DNA of 64,000 bases, from contig JAMXDE010000047.1 of NCBI GenBank assembly GCA_026770025.1, positions 310,001 through 374,000 of the forward strand. Reading direction: 5' to 3'. A program made the position numbers and the translations under genes. The notes beneath the pieces are model-generated. The model saw only the letters and a program-made list of their open reading frames with translations. It did not search any database and was not told the origin of the DNA. Every line of letters begins with the position of its first letter. The stretch's first letter is position 1. Origin of the DNA: Craspedostauros australis (taxonomy: Eukaryota; Bacillariophyta; Bacillariophyceae; Mastogloiales; Achnanthaceae). Below are positions 41,479-51,327 of this stretch, in pieces.

Positions 41479-44400
41479 ATGCTCACCTCCTCCACCCCGA
41501 AAGCCCTTTCCAAGGATGTCAACCCCTCGCCAAGGAAGAAACCTCGTTCCGCTCAACTTGCGTCTGATCCTCCCTTCGACTCCAAGGGGAATCTGCTTCC
41601 TGCCACGGAGCATTTGTTGCTTGACAAGCCGTCTGCTGTGTTGCGCAAGCCGATCACCATCAAGCAAGTTGTTGGTGTGAAGCCCATGCAGGCAGTAGAC
41701 AGCAGCCTTGTCCCAAACGATGCGGATGCACATGCTCATGAGCTCCACGTCTACGTACACATCGTAGACGAGAAGGGAGGCATCATTGACGACTCACACA
41801 TTGAGGTGCATTCGGAGGGACGAGGTGTCAGTGATGCGACATTGGTTAACGTTACCGTGAACGTACCGCCTCCTGCTGTGCCTCTCTCCAACCCACCCAG
41901 CCCTGTTAGGGTTGTCCGGCACCCTCGCCCAGTTGCATTGGAGGCAGATTGCGACGATGGCAGTGACGAAGACTACATGGACGGGCGCAATCGCAGGAAG
42001 AAGCAACCAAGCAGGAAGTGCAAAGATGGTCGCTCGACGTCAGGAAAAAAAGATGCAGAGGAGTGGCGCCGCAATGCAGTAGTTGCTGTCATGGATGCAC
42101 TTAAATCTGACATCGATCCTTCCGTTTTGAGGCTGATGCCGAAGAGGGGCTTCGTGCTCGGGAGTCCATACGACAGGCAAACATGGAACAAAACCAAGAA
42201 GGTGTGGGTTGTGGTTGCCTGTGCACTTTGGGATGTCCTCCTCCCTGGAGAGGAGGCGCCCGCTCGCCAGATGGAGCAGGTGGTGCCATTCGTTCGCGCT
42301 GGAGTGGACCTGACGCCGCTAACACTTGGACCTAACTTCTACAACATATGCCTTCGTGGCGAAAAGGCACTGGCCATCGCTGCAAGAGCCATTCTCGCGG
42401 CGTCTGCATCGCCAACATACTGCTCCGCTGTCCTTTCAAAGCACTTGGAGGGATTGTCGGAGGAGCAGCGGGGTCGTGTGGAACCAAAACGAGAACTTGT
42501 TACACGCAGCCAACTCACTACATTGCGCCGCTACTATGGCATGCTGTCCGAAGGGGAGGTGTTGCCGCCCAGAGTTCTTCAGTATCGAGTGAGCGCATGC
42601 GCTCTTTCCGGCGTGGTCTCATTTCTCGTCACCACGACAACATACAAGGCTGGCTTGTGCCACACAGTGCAGTGGGATGGTGTGGAGTTCGAGAATGTGC
42701 CGGTGTTCGATCGTGGTGGTACTACTATCAAAGAATTGTTCGATATGTATTCGGCCGCGACCAGCAACCCGGTTGGAATGCCCGCATTCACTGACATCAC
42801 AAAGCTACTCACACGCAAGAGCAAGATCAAGACAGGGTTGTCTTCTTTCGACAGTCATTTTTGGATGGCGATGGAGACACTGAACCGCGCAGTCTCCCGC
42901 ATCGCCGTCCTTTTGAAGACTAAGTATCCTGCATCAAACACTGACAAGGAACCTGACGACGTCATCTCGCAGCATGTGCGCACAGCCGATTCCCTCTTGC
43001 ATGCGCTCGAGCTGCTTGTCACCTTTGTGAAATGGGAATTCACTGCATCACATGTGCAGCGTGATTGCGATGACCCGATGCATTCGGCCGCGTTCGCGCT
43101 CACCACCGCAAAGGAAAAGCAGGCCACAAGCACATCAACCAACCAACGCAAACCACGCACTAACAAACACAAACGCAAGAAGAAGACCACCGCCACAAAG
43201 GATACTCCCAATTCCTTGGACAACACTCCATCTATCACAAATGACAATTCTGCGACCACCACAAATGACCAACCCTGTAAAGTATGCAACCGTTGTGGAG
43301 CAGCAATGCGATTTGTGGATGATCGTTTTGTCCCTTTTGTCACAATGCTTAAGGACAACGAACTCGCGGAACACAAAGACGAGTTGCAGTCAATGATTGA
43401 GGCCGCACCAGGGTTTGCCAACGAAATTGTTAAGTACATGGCTCACAAAGTGCGTGCCAAAGTTCAATTCCAACAAATTGACTTCTATCAACACAATATC
43501 AATGACAATGAAAAACAAGCTTATGTGGTACTTGACCATAAGCAAAAAATTCTACCGACAGGCCAAGGCGAAGCCCAACAAGAATATTGGGGGAAGAAGG
43601 GAATGTCACTGCTTGGGGCAATGGTCATCACATGTCGCAATGACATTTTTACTTATCGGTTCATCGACATTGTGGTCGATGGAAGACCAACACAAGACAC
43701 ACTTCAAGTTGGTGGACTGCTGGAGATCGTGCAAAAAAAGGTCAAAGACATTTACCCATCCGTGACTGAAATCATCCTACAGAGCGATAACGCGTGTTGC
43801 TTTGCCAGTCACGAGCACATCGCGCTCATCACATCCAAACTCAACAAGAACCTCAGGCGACGAAACGCGGCCAAAATCATCGCATGGATCTACACAGAGG
43901 CCCAAACTGGTAAGAGCATGCTGGACACCCACTTCGCGTACATCACCCGTGTACTGCGAAAATACGTGCAAAGTGGACGCGACATCAAGACCCCGTTCCA
44001 AGTCTTCAAGGCACTGCAAGCCGGTAGCATCGCAGGTACGACAACAGTACTAGTCGACGCGTCAGCCCTTGAAGGCAACATCACGACGTTGCCTGGCGCA
44101 CCAAAAAGACGATTCCGCGCAAGTGGACAACAGGTACGTATGACTCACGAGGTGAAGTACGACGATGACCAGGCACGACTGGTGGCCGCGTCTGGCATCA
44201 CGGAAGACGTCGTGGTGAAAAGCGCCGAATGGGAAGGGTGGACCATCAACGAGCTGGGCGTCACCGAGAAAGAATCGCACACGTCCGAGAAGCTGCCGAT
44301 CACGTCCGAATCATCCAGGAAGACGGACAAGACGCGAAAATTCGGGCGCACAGCGGCGGAGAGCAAGGCGCTGGCGTTCGGCAAAGCCATCGCAGACGGA

Positions 44401-44976
44401 CAACGACACCTGCCATCCGATCACACCACGGCGCTACAAGACCAGACCGCGGACACAGAACACCCACCACTCGCAGTACAAGGCTGGGCGAGCAAAACAA
44501 CGCGCAAACCAGCAAAACTACCAGACTACATCGCGGACAAATTGAAGGACATCAGTGAAGCGTCCGCGAAGGATCCGAAAAACAGACCATCCGAACACGA
44601 AGCACACGAGAAACTGATGAGCGACGAAAAAACAAAAACTGACTGGTACGTACAACTGCACGCAAATCCCATGCGCGTCAAAGCGTCGCTGTTTGCAGCG
44701 TACAACGCCAAACAACGCAAACAAAAGAAGGAGGCTGCCCTTGCCAAGACAGACACCAACACAACACCCAGCATAACAAGCAAAACAACAGCAACAGCAA
44801 CATCCAGAATTGTGGCGACCAACAATGAATCAGCTGGAACAGAGAAGGAACGAATCGAAGAGGAGTTGCAGAGAGAGGAAGAGGAATGGGAGAATCAGAG
44901 GTGGTGTGATGCTCACACAGTGAAGGTGAACGCAGAAAGTGAGGCTGTGTTGGATGATGAGACGAAAATTTTGTGA
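41479..44976 (+). CDS. putative DDE-type transposase of element D
   Basis: About 1165 residues from the ATG at 41479; an upstream in-frame ATG at 41374 would add 35 residues but lies in CA-rich leader-like sequence. N-terminal third: Pro/Ser-rich, basic NRRKKQPSRKCKDGRSTSGK (possible nuclear signal). Middle: helical part without known motif, Thr/Lys/Asn-rich linker, CKVCNRCGAAM (two CxxC-like pairs, about residue 600). Then an RNase-H-fold-like block: AYVVLDHKQKILPTGQGEAQ (Asp about 684), GKKGMSLLGAMVI, EIILQSDNACCFAS (Asp about 768), and WIYTEAQTGKSMLDTHFAYI (Glu about 806, Asp about 816). The C-terminus is Lys/Glu-rich. The spacing and the SDNA / EAQxGKxxxD blocks recall large transposase-like proteins known from animals; family not assigned. 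Its place between TIRs is the main support. Confidence 0.68.
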   Translation: MLTSSTPKALSKDVNPSPRKKPRSAQLASDPPFDSKGNLLPATEHLLLDKPSAVLRKPITIKQVVGVKPMQAVDSSLVPNDADAHAHELHVYVHIVDEKGGIIDDSHIEVHSEGRGVSDATLVNVTVNVPPPAVPLSNPPSPVRVVRHPRPVALEADCDDGSDEDYMDGRNRRKKQPSRKCKDGRSTSGKKDAEEWRRNAVVAVMDALKSDIDPSVLRLMPKRGFVLGSPYDRQTWNKTKKVWVVVACALWDVLLPGEEAPARQMEQVVPFVRAGVDLTPLTLGPNFYNICLRGEKALAIAARAILAASASPTYCSAVLSKHLEGLSEEQRGRVEPKRELVTRSQLTTLRRYYGMLSEGEVLPPRVLQYRVSACALSGVVSFLVTTTTYKAGLCHTVQWDGVEFENVPVFDRGGTTIKELFDMYSAATSNPVGMPAFTDITKLLTRKSKIKTGLSSFDSHFWMAMETLNRAVSRIAVLLKTKYPASNTDKEPDDVISQHVRTADSLLHALELLVTFVKWEFTASHVQRDCDDPMHSAAFALTTAKEKQATSTSTNQRKPRTNKHKRKKKTTATKDTPNSLDNTPSITNDNSATTTNDQPCKVCNRCGAAMRFVDDRFVPFVTMLKDNELAEHKDELQSMIEAAPGFANEIVKYMAHKVRAKVQFQQIDFYQHNINDNEKQAYVVLDHKQKILPTGQGEAQQEYWGKKGMSLLGAMVITCRNDIFTYRFIDIVVDGRPTQDTLQVGGLLEIVQKKVKDIYPSVTEIILQSDNACCFASHEHIALITSKLNKNLRRRNAAKIIAWIYTEAQTGKSMLDTHFAYITRVLRKYVQSGRDIKTPFQVFKALQAGSIAGTTTVLVDASALEGNITTLPGAPKRRFRASGQQVRMTHEVKYDDDQARLVAASGITEDVVVKSAEWEGWTINELGVTEKESHTSEKLPITSESSRKTDKTRKFGRTAAESKALAFGKAIADGQRHLPSDHTTALQDQTADTEHPPLAVQGWASKTTRKPAKLPDYIADKLKDISEASAKDPKNRPSEHEAHEKLMSDEKTKTDWYVQLHANPMRVKASLFAAYNAKQRKQKKEAALAKTDTNTTPSITSKTTATATSRIVATNNESAGTEKERIEEELQREEEEWENQRWCDAHTVKVNAESEAVLDDETKIL

Positions 44977-44994
44977 TGGGGGTGCTTCGCCGCG

Positions 44995-46440
44995 ATAACA
45001 CGAGTTGTGGAGTTTTGCGGGTGATGGGTCGTGATACGTAGGCTAATCTAGAGAGCATCCAAAAACCATCCAAACATCTGCTTATCATGCTATATCTCAA
45101 TGATACAATGTTTACAATTAAATCTAATCATTTCATGTATACACCTGACTATCTTTGAATCAGAATATCGAAGTTAAATTGAAATAGAAGTTATTTTTTG
45201 TCATGTTGGCCACCACACAGTTGTGCGGTGGAATCGAAAAATTCTGGATGGCAACATGCTGCTCTTGCCTCAGCCTCCATGATCATCATCCTCATCCTGA
45301 TATTTCAGTAAATTGCGCACCACAATGACTTGGTATACCCCCCATCTATCCAATCCATGAAGCTTGGCCACAGATACCCACATCTAATGGGCCAAAGTGT
45401 CCACACACTGGAAAAGAGCGATTTCGAAAAGCCGTTTTCAATGCGGACACGGTACGGATATGGATCCATGCCTCATCCATATGACCCTTTCAGCCCCTCC
45501 ACATGACCCTCGTGTATTTCCACACTCTCTGACGACATGCTGATGCATTCAGAATGGTTTGGGCGTGGATGGTGCTGATGGTACACCTCCATTTGGCAAT
45601 GCCAATTGTTTTTTTGCCGCCCCACCAAGAGCAACAATTCCTTGGAAAATCTTGGCCGCAGCCTCTCCCAGACAATATCCGCGGCGCATACTTCGTGACG
45701 AGCATCTTGAGCCGATGTCGTACGTATTCTCAATGGGTGGCTTGGCGATTGGACGACCTGTTGATAGCGCCGATCACAGCCAAATGCACGCGATGGGCGC
45801 GCCGCCACCCCCCAAAAACCTTCTGCTCTCCACCTTTTCGTCCGCGCGGACACCTTCGCGGGAGTCTCCGAGCCTCAAACTCCACGGGAACCTTGTAAAT
45901 TCCCTCCTGTGTGTGTCTTGTGAATCCACAGGCGCTGGTGTAGCTTGTGTATTGCATACACAGGTCTCATCCAATGAGCCGATCTGCCACCAAAATGTGT
46001 CCTTCGTTCGAGAGGCTGCCGCCGCCCCAAATCAGCCTCTATCGCAGCCCCCTCTCGCCCACCCACCAAGGGTTGCATCGCGGTGACGGTGATGTGCGTG
46101 GATGTTGCATTGGACGGCTGGTTGGTGCGGCGCTGCGGATGCCGTTGGGCGGCCATTGTGACGTTTTTTTTGGTGTTCCACCATTGTCATCTTGTTGTGT
46201 CGAGTTTGTCGCCCTCAGCCAGTCGGGCATCCTGGGGTCTGAGGTAAATGTCAAACATTGCAACGAACGTACGAAAAATGCATGACACAAAACACTTCGA
46301 GAGCACCAACGCAACTCGACCGCTCTGTCAGGACGAAACGCAGCTGATGATGATTCACATCGTCCTGTGATTGGTGTTTCATGACGTAGTGTCAAGTGTT
46401 GTGACGTCGATGACGGATTAGACAAACAATGGGTAGAATG
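44995..46440 (-). pseudogene. decayed minus-strand coding-like region of D, also in the older copy
   Basis: The stretch shared with 29943-31250 carries, on the minus strand in several frames, matching peptide pieces in both copies: DEVCAFDIVWKRLRPR against HEVCAADIVWERLRPR, NPWWVDERRLRERL against NPWWVGERGLR, and RRIQEGITNAHTKFEGRGG against THTGGNLQGSRGV in another frame. Conservation of such pieces suggests a former second gene. No single frame is open over its length in either copy, and I do not recognise the product. It could also be a non-coding subterminal region with chance frames. Confidence 0.35.
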
Positions 46441-46663
46441 AATGTAAATGCGCTATGGCCGCTTCTCCCAAAACAGTACAACTAGCGCTATCGTGGGCGG
46501 GTGTTGGATGGTCTGATCGGAACACCTCGAAAAGAGACTAAACAATTCAAAATGGGAACAACCTCGCTGAAACAAAGAACAGCGAAGGGTTACATTGGAT
46601 CGATGTAGTCATTTGTCTATGGCTGAAACGTAGAATAGGTCAAAAAATGACCACGTTGATGGG

Positions 46664-46824
46664 TCCATAAAACTTAGAATATAAACTATAGCAATATGGA
46701 CTTTATTTTTTCGTCATACTGTGATGGCTGGTATTCTGAATTTGTGAGTCGTTATCCATATATCCAGAAAAAGTTGACATGCCTGATTACGGACTGCAGG
46801 TCGACTCACTCGAGGGGGTCATAT
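46664..46824 (-). repeat. right terminal inverted repeat of D
   Basis: Reverse complement of 40802-40972 with a few substitutions and small indels in the middle (for example near CGTTATCC versus GGCTTTCC). Ends GAGGGGGTCATAT. Confidence 0.88.
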
Positions 46825-48333
46825 TCTGCTAGCTTCGGCCAGTATGTAGCACAACCTCTACCGAATGTACTCTGCAGCACTTGTATGGGGACGTCAATGC
46901 GTTGACGTGTGCGATGGTTGGCTTCCTTGGATGACGGATGTGGAAGAAGGCCACGGGTTCGGGTTGACGCCGCCACGTAGCCAAAGTCCACCACCTGGCT
47001 CAAGGTGGCTGTTTGGGGCTCGTCCTTTGTGAGCGGTTTGACGGCATTCACCACCTTCGCCATCTTGTTTGGTCGTCAATCTCGTTTCAGAGCGGTTCTG
47101 AAACGAAACATCAATGGCACCATTGTGCTCCACAACGAAGGGACTGCGAATGCGCGTCCTCAACAAGGAAAGAGAAACCAGGGTATAGAGAGGAGGGTTG
47201 CGTGTCGCCATGCAGGACATGCACTGCGTTTTTGGTCGGAAATGATGGATCCCTTGCTCGTGCTCGCAGGTCTTGGGCGCGTACCATACGGAGATGGTGT
47301 TGCTTTACTCTATCGGCACTTTAGCAACTGCGCTCGCCGATGCGATCGAACCTGCGCGAGCCCAATACATTAAAAACCACAACCACTCATACTCTACCAT
47401 GAGTGTCCATACAGGTATGCATCCATCTTTGCACACCCACTCACGCACAAGGGCAGACAAAGGAGCGATTGGAGTCTTGATGCAGACAAGTGACAGACAT
47501 GAAGAATGCCCCAAAAGCGAATTGTGGGTCTGAGTCAGCACAAAACCGCGCCTGTTGGTGAAGGCTTTATCGAAGAAATCTGATTGGAGGAAGAAATGTC
47601 GTCACACGGGCAGAAGCGTCGTCCGTACGGTACCGTCCAATGACGTGGTGGCGCTACGACATTCTCGCAAAAGTAGTGAGGAGTTATGTTTTCGCATTTG
47701 TCGCTGGCCAGCACAGGTTTTGTCTTCCACAGTTTCGCCACGTCGGTGGTGGACGTCATCCTCCACAAATTGGCAGAGTGCGAGGAATGTAGCGGGACGG
47801 AACAGGAAGCTGCGGACATCTGGAAGAAACAAGAACGGCAAAGACGCACGCCATCGCTGTGCAACGTAGCACGGCGGCCATGACGTCGCAGGGGATTCGT
47901 GTCCAGAATCCGGCGCGACGGAATACGCAGTGAAGTGAGTTGAGTTGAGGCGGAGACAGCGGAAATGATACTGTTGCAAAAACCCACCACGCAAGCAAAC
48001 GTGATCCATCATTGACATCCACATCCTGAGAGCCACATCGACACATGTGCATGGGCAACGAGATGGCATGTGGAGGCCACAGCTGCGCCCAGGTGGCCGC
48101 ACTTGCAGTCGCAGCTGATGCTGTCGCAACTCTGTTTGGACTCCATTGGGGTGCGGACAGTCTCTGTTGATGTGGGTGGTTGTCCATCCCATCGCAGAGA
48201 GCCATCAATAGGCGCCACAATTTCAACTTCCCTCACGAGATTCACACTCTGTATCAACCAACATCAGCAACCCATCACAATATTCCACTTCCATCAATCC
48301 ACCACCACCATCACATCACAATATTCCATTAAC
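46825..48333. other. unassigned stretch and 5' leader of the TPR gene
   Basis: No recognised gene in 46825-48000. A minus frame 47063 to about 46825 (starts MAKVVNAVKPLTKDEP) runs into the D terminal repeat and might be the remains of a host exon. 48200-48333 is CA-rich (ACCACCACCATCACATCAC) and looks like the 5' leader of the TPR gene. Confidence 0.45.
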
Positions 48334-51063
48334 ATGATGGCAGCGGTCAGCAACAACGATGCGTCTCGGTCAACGACGACGCCAATGGCAGCATCCATTC
48401 CGGCATCCATGCCAGCTTCTGTTTCCATGGAGTCATTCCCACAGCATGATCATCACCATCAACAACAACAGCAACAACAGCCATTGCACTTCGATGCGGA
48501 CGCAGTCAGCAGCCACAACAAGGCGCATGGCTTCTCTCACGAGCACAGCTCCCAACCCGCATCCCACACATCGCAGGTCATCTGCAGGCTTCTCGATCTC
48601 GGAATCCAATTCTACGAAAAGGGAAGGCAGGATGATGCGATGGAGTTCTTGAATGCCGCCCATCAGCTTCTGTCCGATCCTTCGATCGCGCATCCGCAGA
48701 GTCAGTCACTTCAACAGCAACAGCAGCCACAAGCACAGACGCCTGCCAACGTCCTGTCTTCCCTCGCTTCATCGTTGGCATCGCAAGCAGCACCAACGCA
48801 AGCAGCAGACGTCGCAAAATGTGAGCATTGCGCAGCCACGTCTTCGACAGAGTCCTTCCTGCCATCGCCGCCCCCGGTGGACACGTACCACGAGGACGAA
48901 TGCGACGTGGGCCCCAGGGCCTTCAGCTCTGCGTTGGCTCCGACCTGCGCTGCGTCGCTGCTGGATCCCAACCTCCTCGGCATGTACGTCGGCTTCAACA
49001 GGGCGCTGATCCATCACTCGCGCAACCAGGTGGCGCAGGCCCTGTCGCAGTACCAGCAGGTCCTCGCTTGCGTCAACGACACTCTCTCGAAGGCGATCCT
49101 CACCGTGTCGGCCATCGCGCGCACCTGGCCCTTTCAGGATCTCTACCTTCTCGGCATGCAGACGCTCAACAACATCGGCCAGATACAGTACTCCGAGCAC
49201 TCGGAGGCCATCGCCCTCACTCACTTTGAGAGCGCGTTGGCTTTCACGGAGCTTCTCGTGGCCCTGCCGCAGCCGAGTCCTCACAATCTGCACAACCAGC
49301 ATATCCACAGCCAGCAACACAATCAGCAACCACAACAGGCGCGAGTCCAGCTCGACTGCGCCACCATCCTCTCCAACTGGTGCCGCGCGCGATGGATGAT
49401 GGGCGACGTCAGCGACAAGGTGCGCCAATCCCTCAACGAGGTCCTGCGCATCCGATCCACGCATCTGGGCTGGGACCACGTCGACGTGGCGGCCGCGCAC
49501 TACAACCTCGGCGTCACCGACTACGCGCGCAACGCCGCCGAATCGGCCATGGCGCATCTCTCGCACTACCTGCGCCTCTCGTCCCACCGCGTGCAGACCT
49601 ACCACCAGGCCGACCTCGATCCCATCCCGGCCCTCATCCACATCCTCCTCCTCCACAACGAGGGCAAGACGGACAAGGTCGCCACCGACATCGTGCAGGG
49701 CCTGCGCGCGCTCAACGACAAGCGCCAGGATCTCGGGCCCACCCACGCCGAGGTCGCCTCCCTCCTCAACTACGTCGGCACGCTCCTCTTCCATCAGCGC
49801 GATCTCAACCACGCCCTGCTCTTCTTTCAGGAGGAGCTGCAGCTCGAGGAGGAGATCGTCGATCTGCCCGATGACAAGATCAGCGTCAGCGTCACGTGCA
49901 ACAACATCGGCCGCATCCTGCAGGACCTGGGACGGTTCCCAGAGGCCATCTACTACTACCAGCGATCGTTGCGGCCGGAGTTTGGGGAGATCATCACCAA
50001 GACGGATGACTGCAACTTCCGCAACAAGATGCTCGTGGCTTCCAATCCTTCTTCGTCACCGACTCCAGTCTCAACTGCATCAGCAGCGGCATCAACGGCT
50101 TCGAACACAGCAGCAACAGCAACCTCCAATGTAACCACAGGCACAACGACGGGGGCCTCGTCGTACTACAAGCCGGTGCCGTCCATCGCAGCCATGACCC
50201 AGGTCTCCGATCTGTCTCCCGCCACCATGAACCTCTATAGCACGGTCTGGTACAACCTCGGCCTCATCCACGACAAGATGAGCGCCTACCCCGACGCCAT
50301 CATGGCCTTCCAGATGTCGCTCATGCTCAGAAGGACCATGCTGGGACGCGACCACGCCGACGTCGCCTGCCTCCTCTACAACATTGGCGTCCTGCAGATG
50401 GAACAGCACATGCTGGAGGAGGCCACGGAATCATTCCGCGAGGCCTTGCGCATCCGCCGCGTCGTCTCCACGGGACAGCTCAACGACCAGCACGTCATCA
50501 AGACGCTGCAGAAGCTCGCCACGCTGCACCAGGCCAAGGGCAACATCGCGGGCGCCCTCGAGGCGTGCCGTGAGGTCCTCTCCCTCGTCACAGCCTCCGA
50601 CGAGGTCGACGCCAAGCACCGATCCAAGGAGATGGCCGTCGCCATGCTCCACATCGCGGAGCTGCACCACGCGCGCGGCGATCTCTCGCAGGCCCTGTCC
50701 ATGACAAGCAACACCGTCCAGCTGCTGCAGCAGGCGCGTCGCAAGCTGCACGATGATCATCATGCCTTTGATGCGCACTACTCGACGCTGCTGGAACAGG
50801 AGACGAAGGGTCTGCTGCTCATGGGATCGCTGCGTCACGAGCTGTGCGAACCGAGCTTGGCGCAGGCCGCCTTCACGCAGGCGGCATCCGTCATCCAGTA
50901 CCATCTGTCCGTGTCGCAGCACATGGCGTCGGCGGATGCGTCGGCCAGAGCGTTGACCTCGTCCGGCTGTTCCAACGGCATGCAGGCCTCGGCCTCCACC
51001 CTGTGTCCCATGCTCGAGGTCAGCAAGCTGTTGTCGCAATTGCACTGCGCGCCGGAAGCTTGA
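48334..51063 (+). CDS. TPR-repeat protein, kinesin-light-chain-like
   Basis: 909 residues, single exon. The ATG at 48334 is preferred over 48070 because the extra sequence is CA-rich leader. N-terminal about 200 residues: Ser/Ala-, His- and Gln-rich low complexity (HDHHHQQQQQQQ). From about residue 220 on, tetratricopeptide repeats of the long 42-residue kinesin-light-chain type: MQTLNNIGQIQYSEHSEAIA, VASLLNYVGTLLFHQRDLNH, VSVTCNNIGRILQDLGRFPE, STVWYNLGLIHDKMSAYPDA, VACLLYNIGVLQMEQHMLEE, TLQKLATLHQAKGNIAGALE. TPRs form a superhelix that binds peptides; the partner cannot be told. An Ala/Thr/Ser linker (about 580-620) interrupts the repeats. Third codon positions are strongly C/G, unlike the transposon genes nearby. 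It is convergent with the DUF6824 gene at 51328. No catalytic domain seen. Confidence 0.85.
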   Translation: MMAAVSNNDASRSTTTPMAASIPASMPASVSMESFPQHDHHHQQQQQQQPLHFDADAVSSHNKAHGFSHEHSSQPASHTSQVICRLLDLGIQFYEKGRQDDAMEFLNAAHQLLSDPSIAHPQSQSLQQQQQPQAQTPANVLSSLASSLASQAAPTQAADVAKCEHCAATSSTESFLPSPPPVDTYHEDECDVGPRAFSSALAPTCAASLLDPNLLGMYVGFNRALIHHSRNQVAQALSQYQQVLACVNDTLSKAILTVSAIARTWPFQDLYLLGMQTLNNIGQIQYSEHSEAIALTHFESALAFTELLVALPQPSPHNLHNQHIHSQQHNQQPQQARVQLDCATILSNWCRARWMMGDVSDKVRQSLNEVLRIRSTHLGWDHVDVAAAHYNLGVTDYARNAAESAMAHLSHYLRLSSHRVQTYHQADLDPIPALIHILLLHNEGKTDKVATDIVQGLRALNDKRQDLGPTHAEVASLLNYVGTLLFHQRDLNHALLFFQEELQLEEEIVDLPDDKISVSVTCNNIGRILQDLGRFPEAIYYYQRSLRPEFGEIITKTDDCNFRNKMLVASNPSSSPTPVSTASAAASTASNTAATATSNVTTGTTTGASSYYKPVPSIAAMTQVSDLSPATMNLYSTVWYNLGLIHDKMSAYPDAIMAFQMSLMLRRTMLGRDHADVACLLYNIGVLQMEQHMLEEATESFREALRIRRVVSTGQLNDQHVIKTLQKLATLHQAKGNIAGALEACREVLSLVTASDEVDAKHRSKEMAVAMLHIAELHHARGDLSQALSMTSNTVQLLQQARRKLHDDHHAFDAHYSTLLEQETKGLLLMGSLRHELCEPSLAQAAFTQAASVIQYHLSVSQHMASADASARALTSSGCSNGMQASASTLCPMLEVSKLLSQLHCAPEA

Positions 51064-51327
51064 GTCCATCACGCGAACAGTGGGAGACAGCGGCATACTA
51101 TTTTAGTCTAGCAGAGGATGACATGGTCATCCACAAGCAAATAGTATTGCATAATGTCATACTATTACAAATTATTAGTCATATATTATAGAATATAATT
51201 ATATACATAAGTACGAGGCACGGCACGGTACGGTACATACGTAGCATTTCCCTTGACAGTTGGAATTTGCCACACGGCATCAAGACATGCCCATGATACG
51301 AGTTCCAACCGCGACATTCCGACGCAA
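51064..51327. other. short convergent intergenic gap
   Basis: 264 bp between the 3' ends of the TPR gene (+) and DUF6824 copy 2 (-). AT-rich with TATTATAGAATATAATTATA at about 51183 and a GGCACGGCACGGTACGGTAC short repeat at about 51217. It presumably holds both polyadenylation sites. Confidence 0.55.

Larger units (their letters stand above)
40802..46824 (+). mobile_element. D element: complete DNA-transposon-like unit with long TIRs
   Basis: Terminal inverted repeats 40802-40972 and 46664-46824 (about 160-170 bp, about 90% alike by eye) begin ATATGACCCCCTCGAGTGAG. Inside are one long + gene (41479-44976) with DDE-like blocks and, at the right, about 1.7 kb also present in the fragment at 13193-31618. 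A target duplication was not found, so exact borders may be off by a few bases. The superfamily is not assigned; long TIRs would fit MULE-like or unclassified groups. Confidence 0.75.

Noticed and set aside
48070-48333. Upstream start for the TPR gene
   Set aside because: The extra 88 codons are CA-rich leader-like sequence without domain content.
48769-49812. 347-codon minus frame opposite the TPR gene
   Set aside because: Open only because of the strong C/G third-position bias of the TPR gene; no motif.
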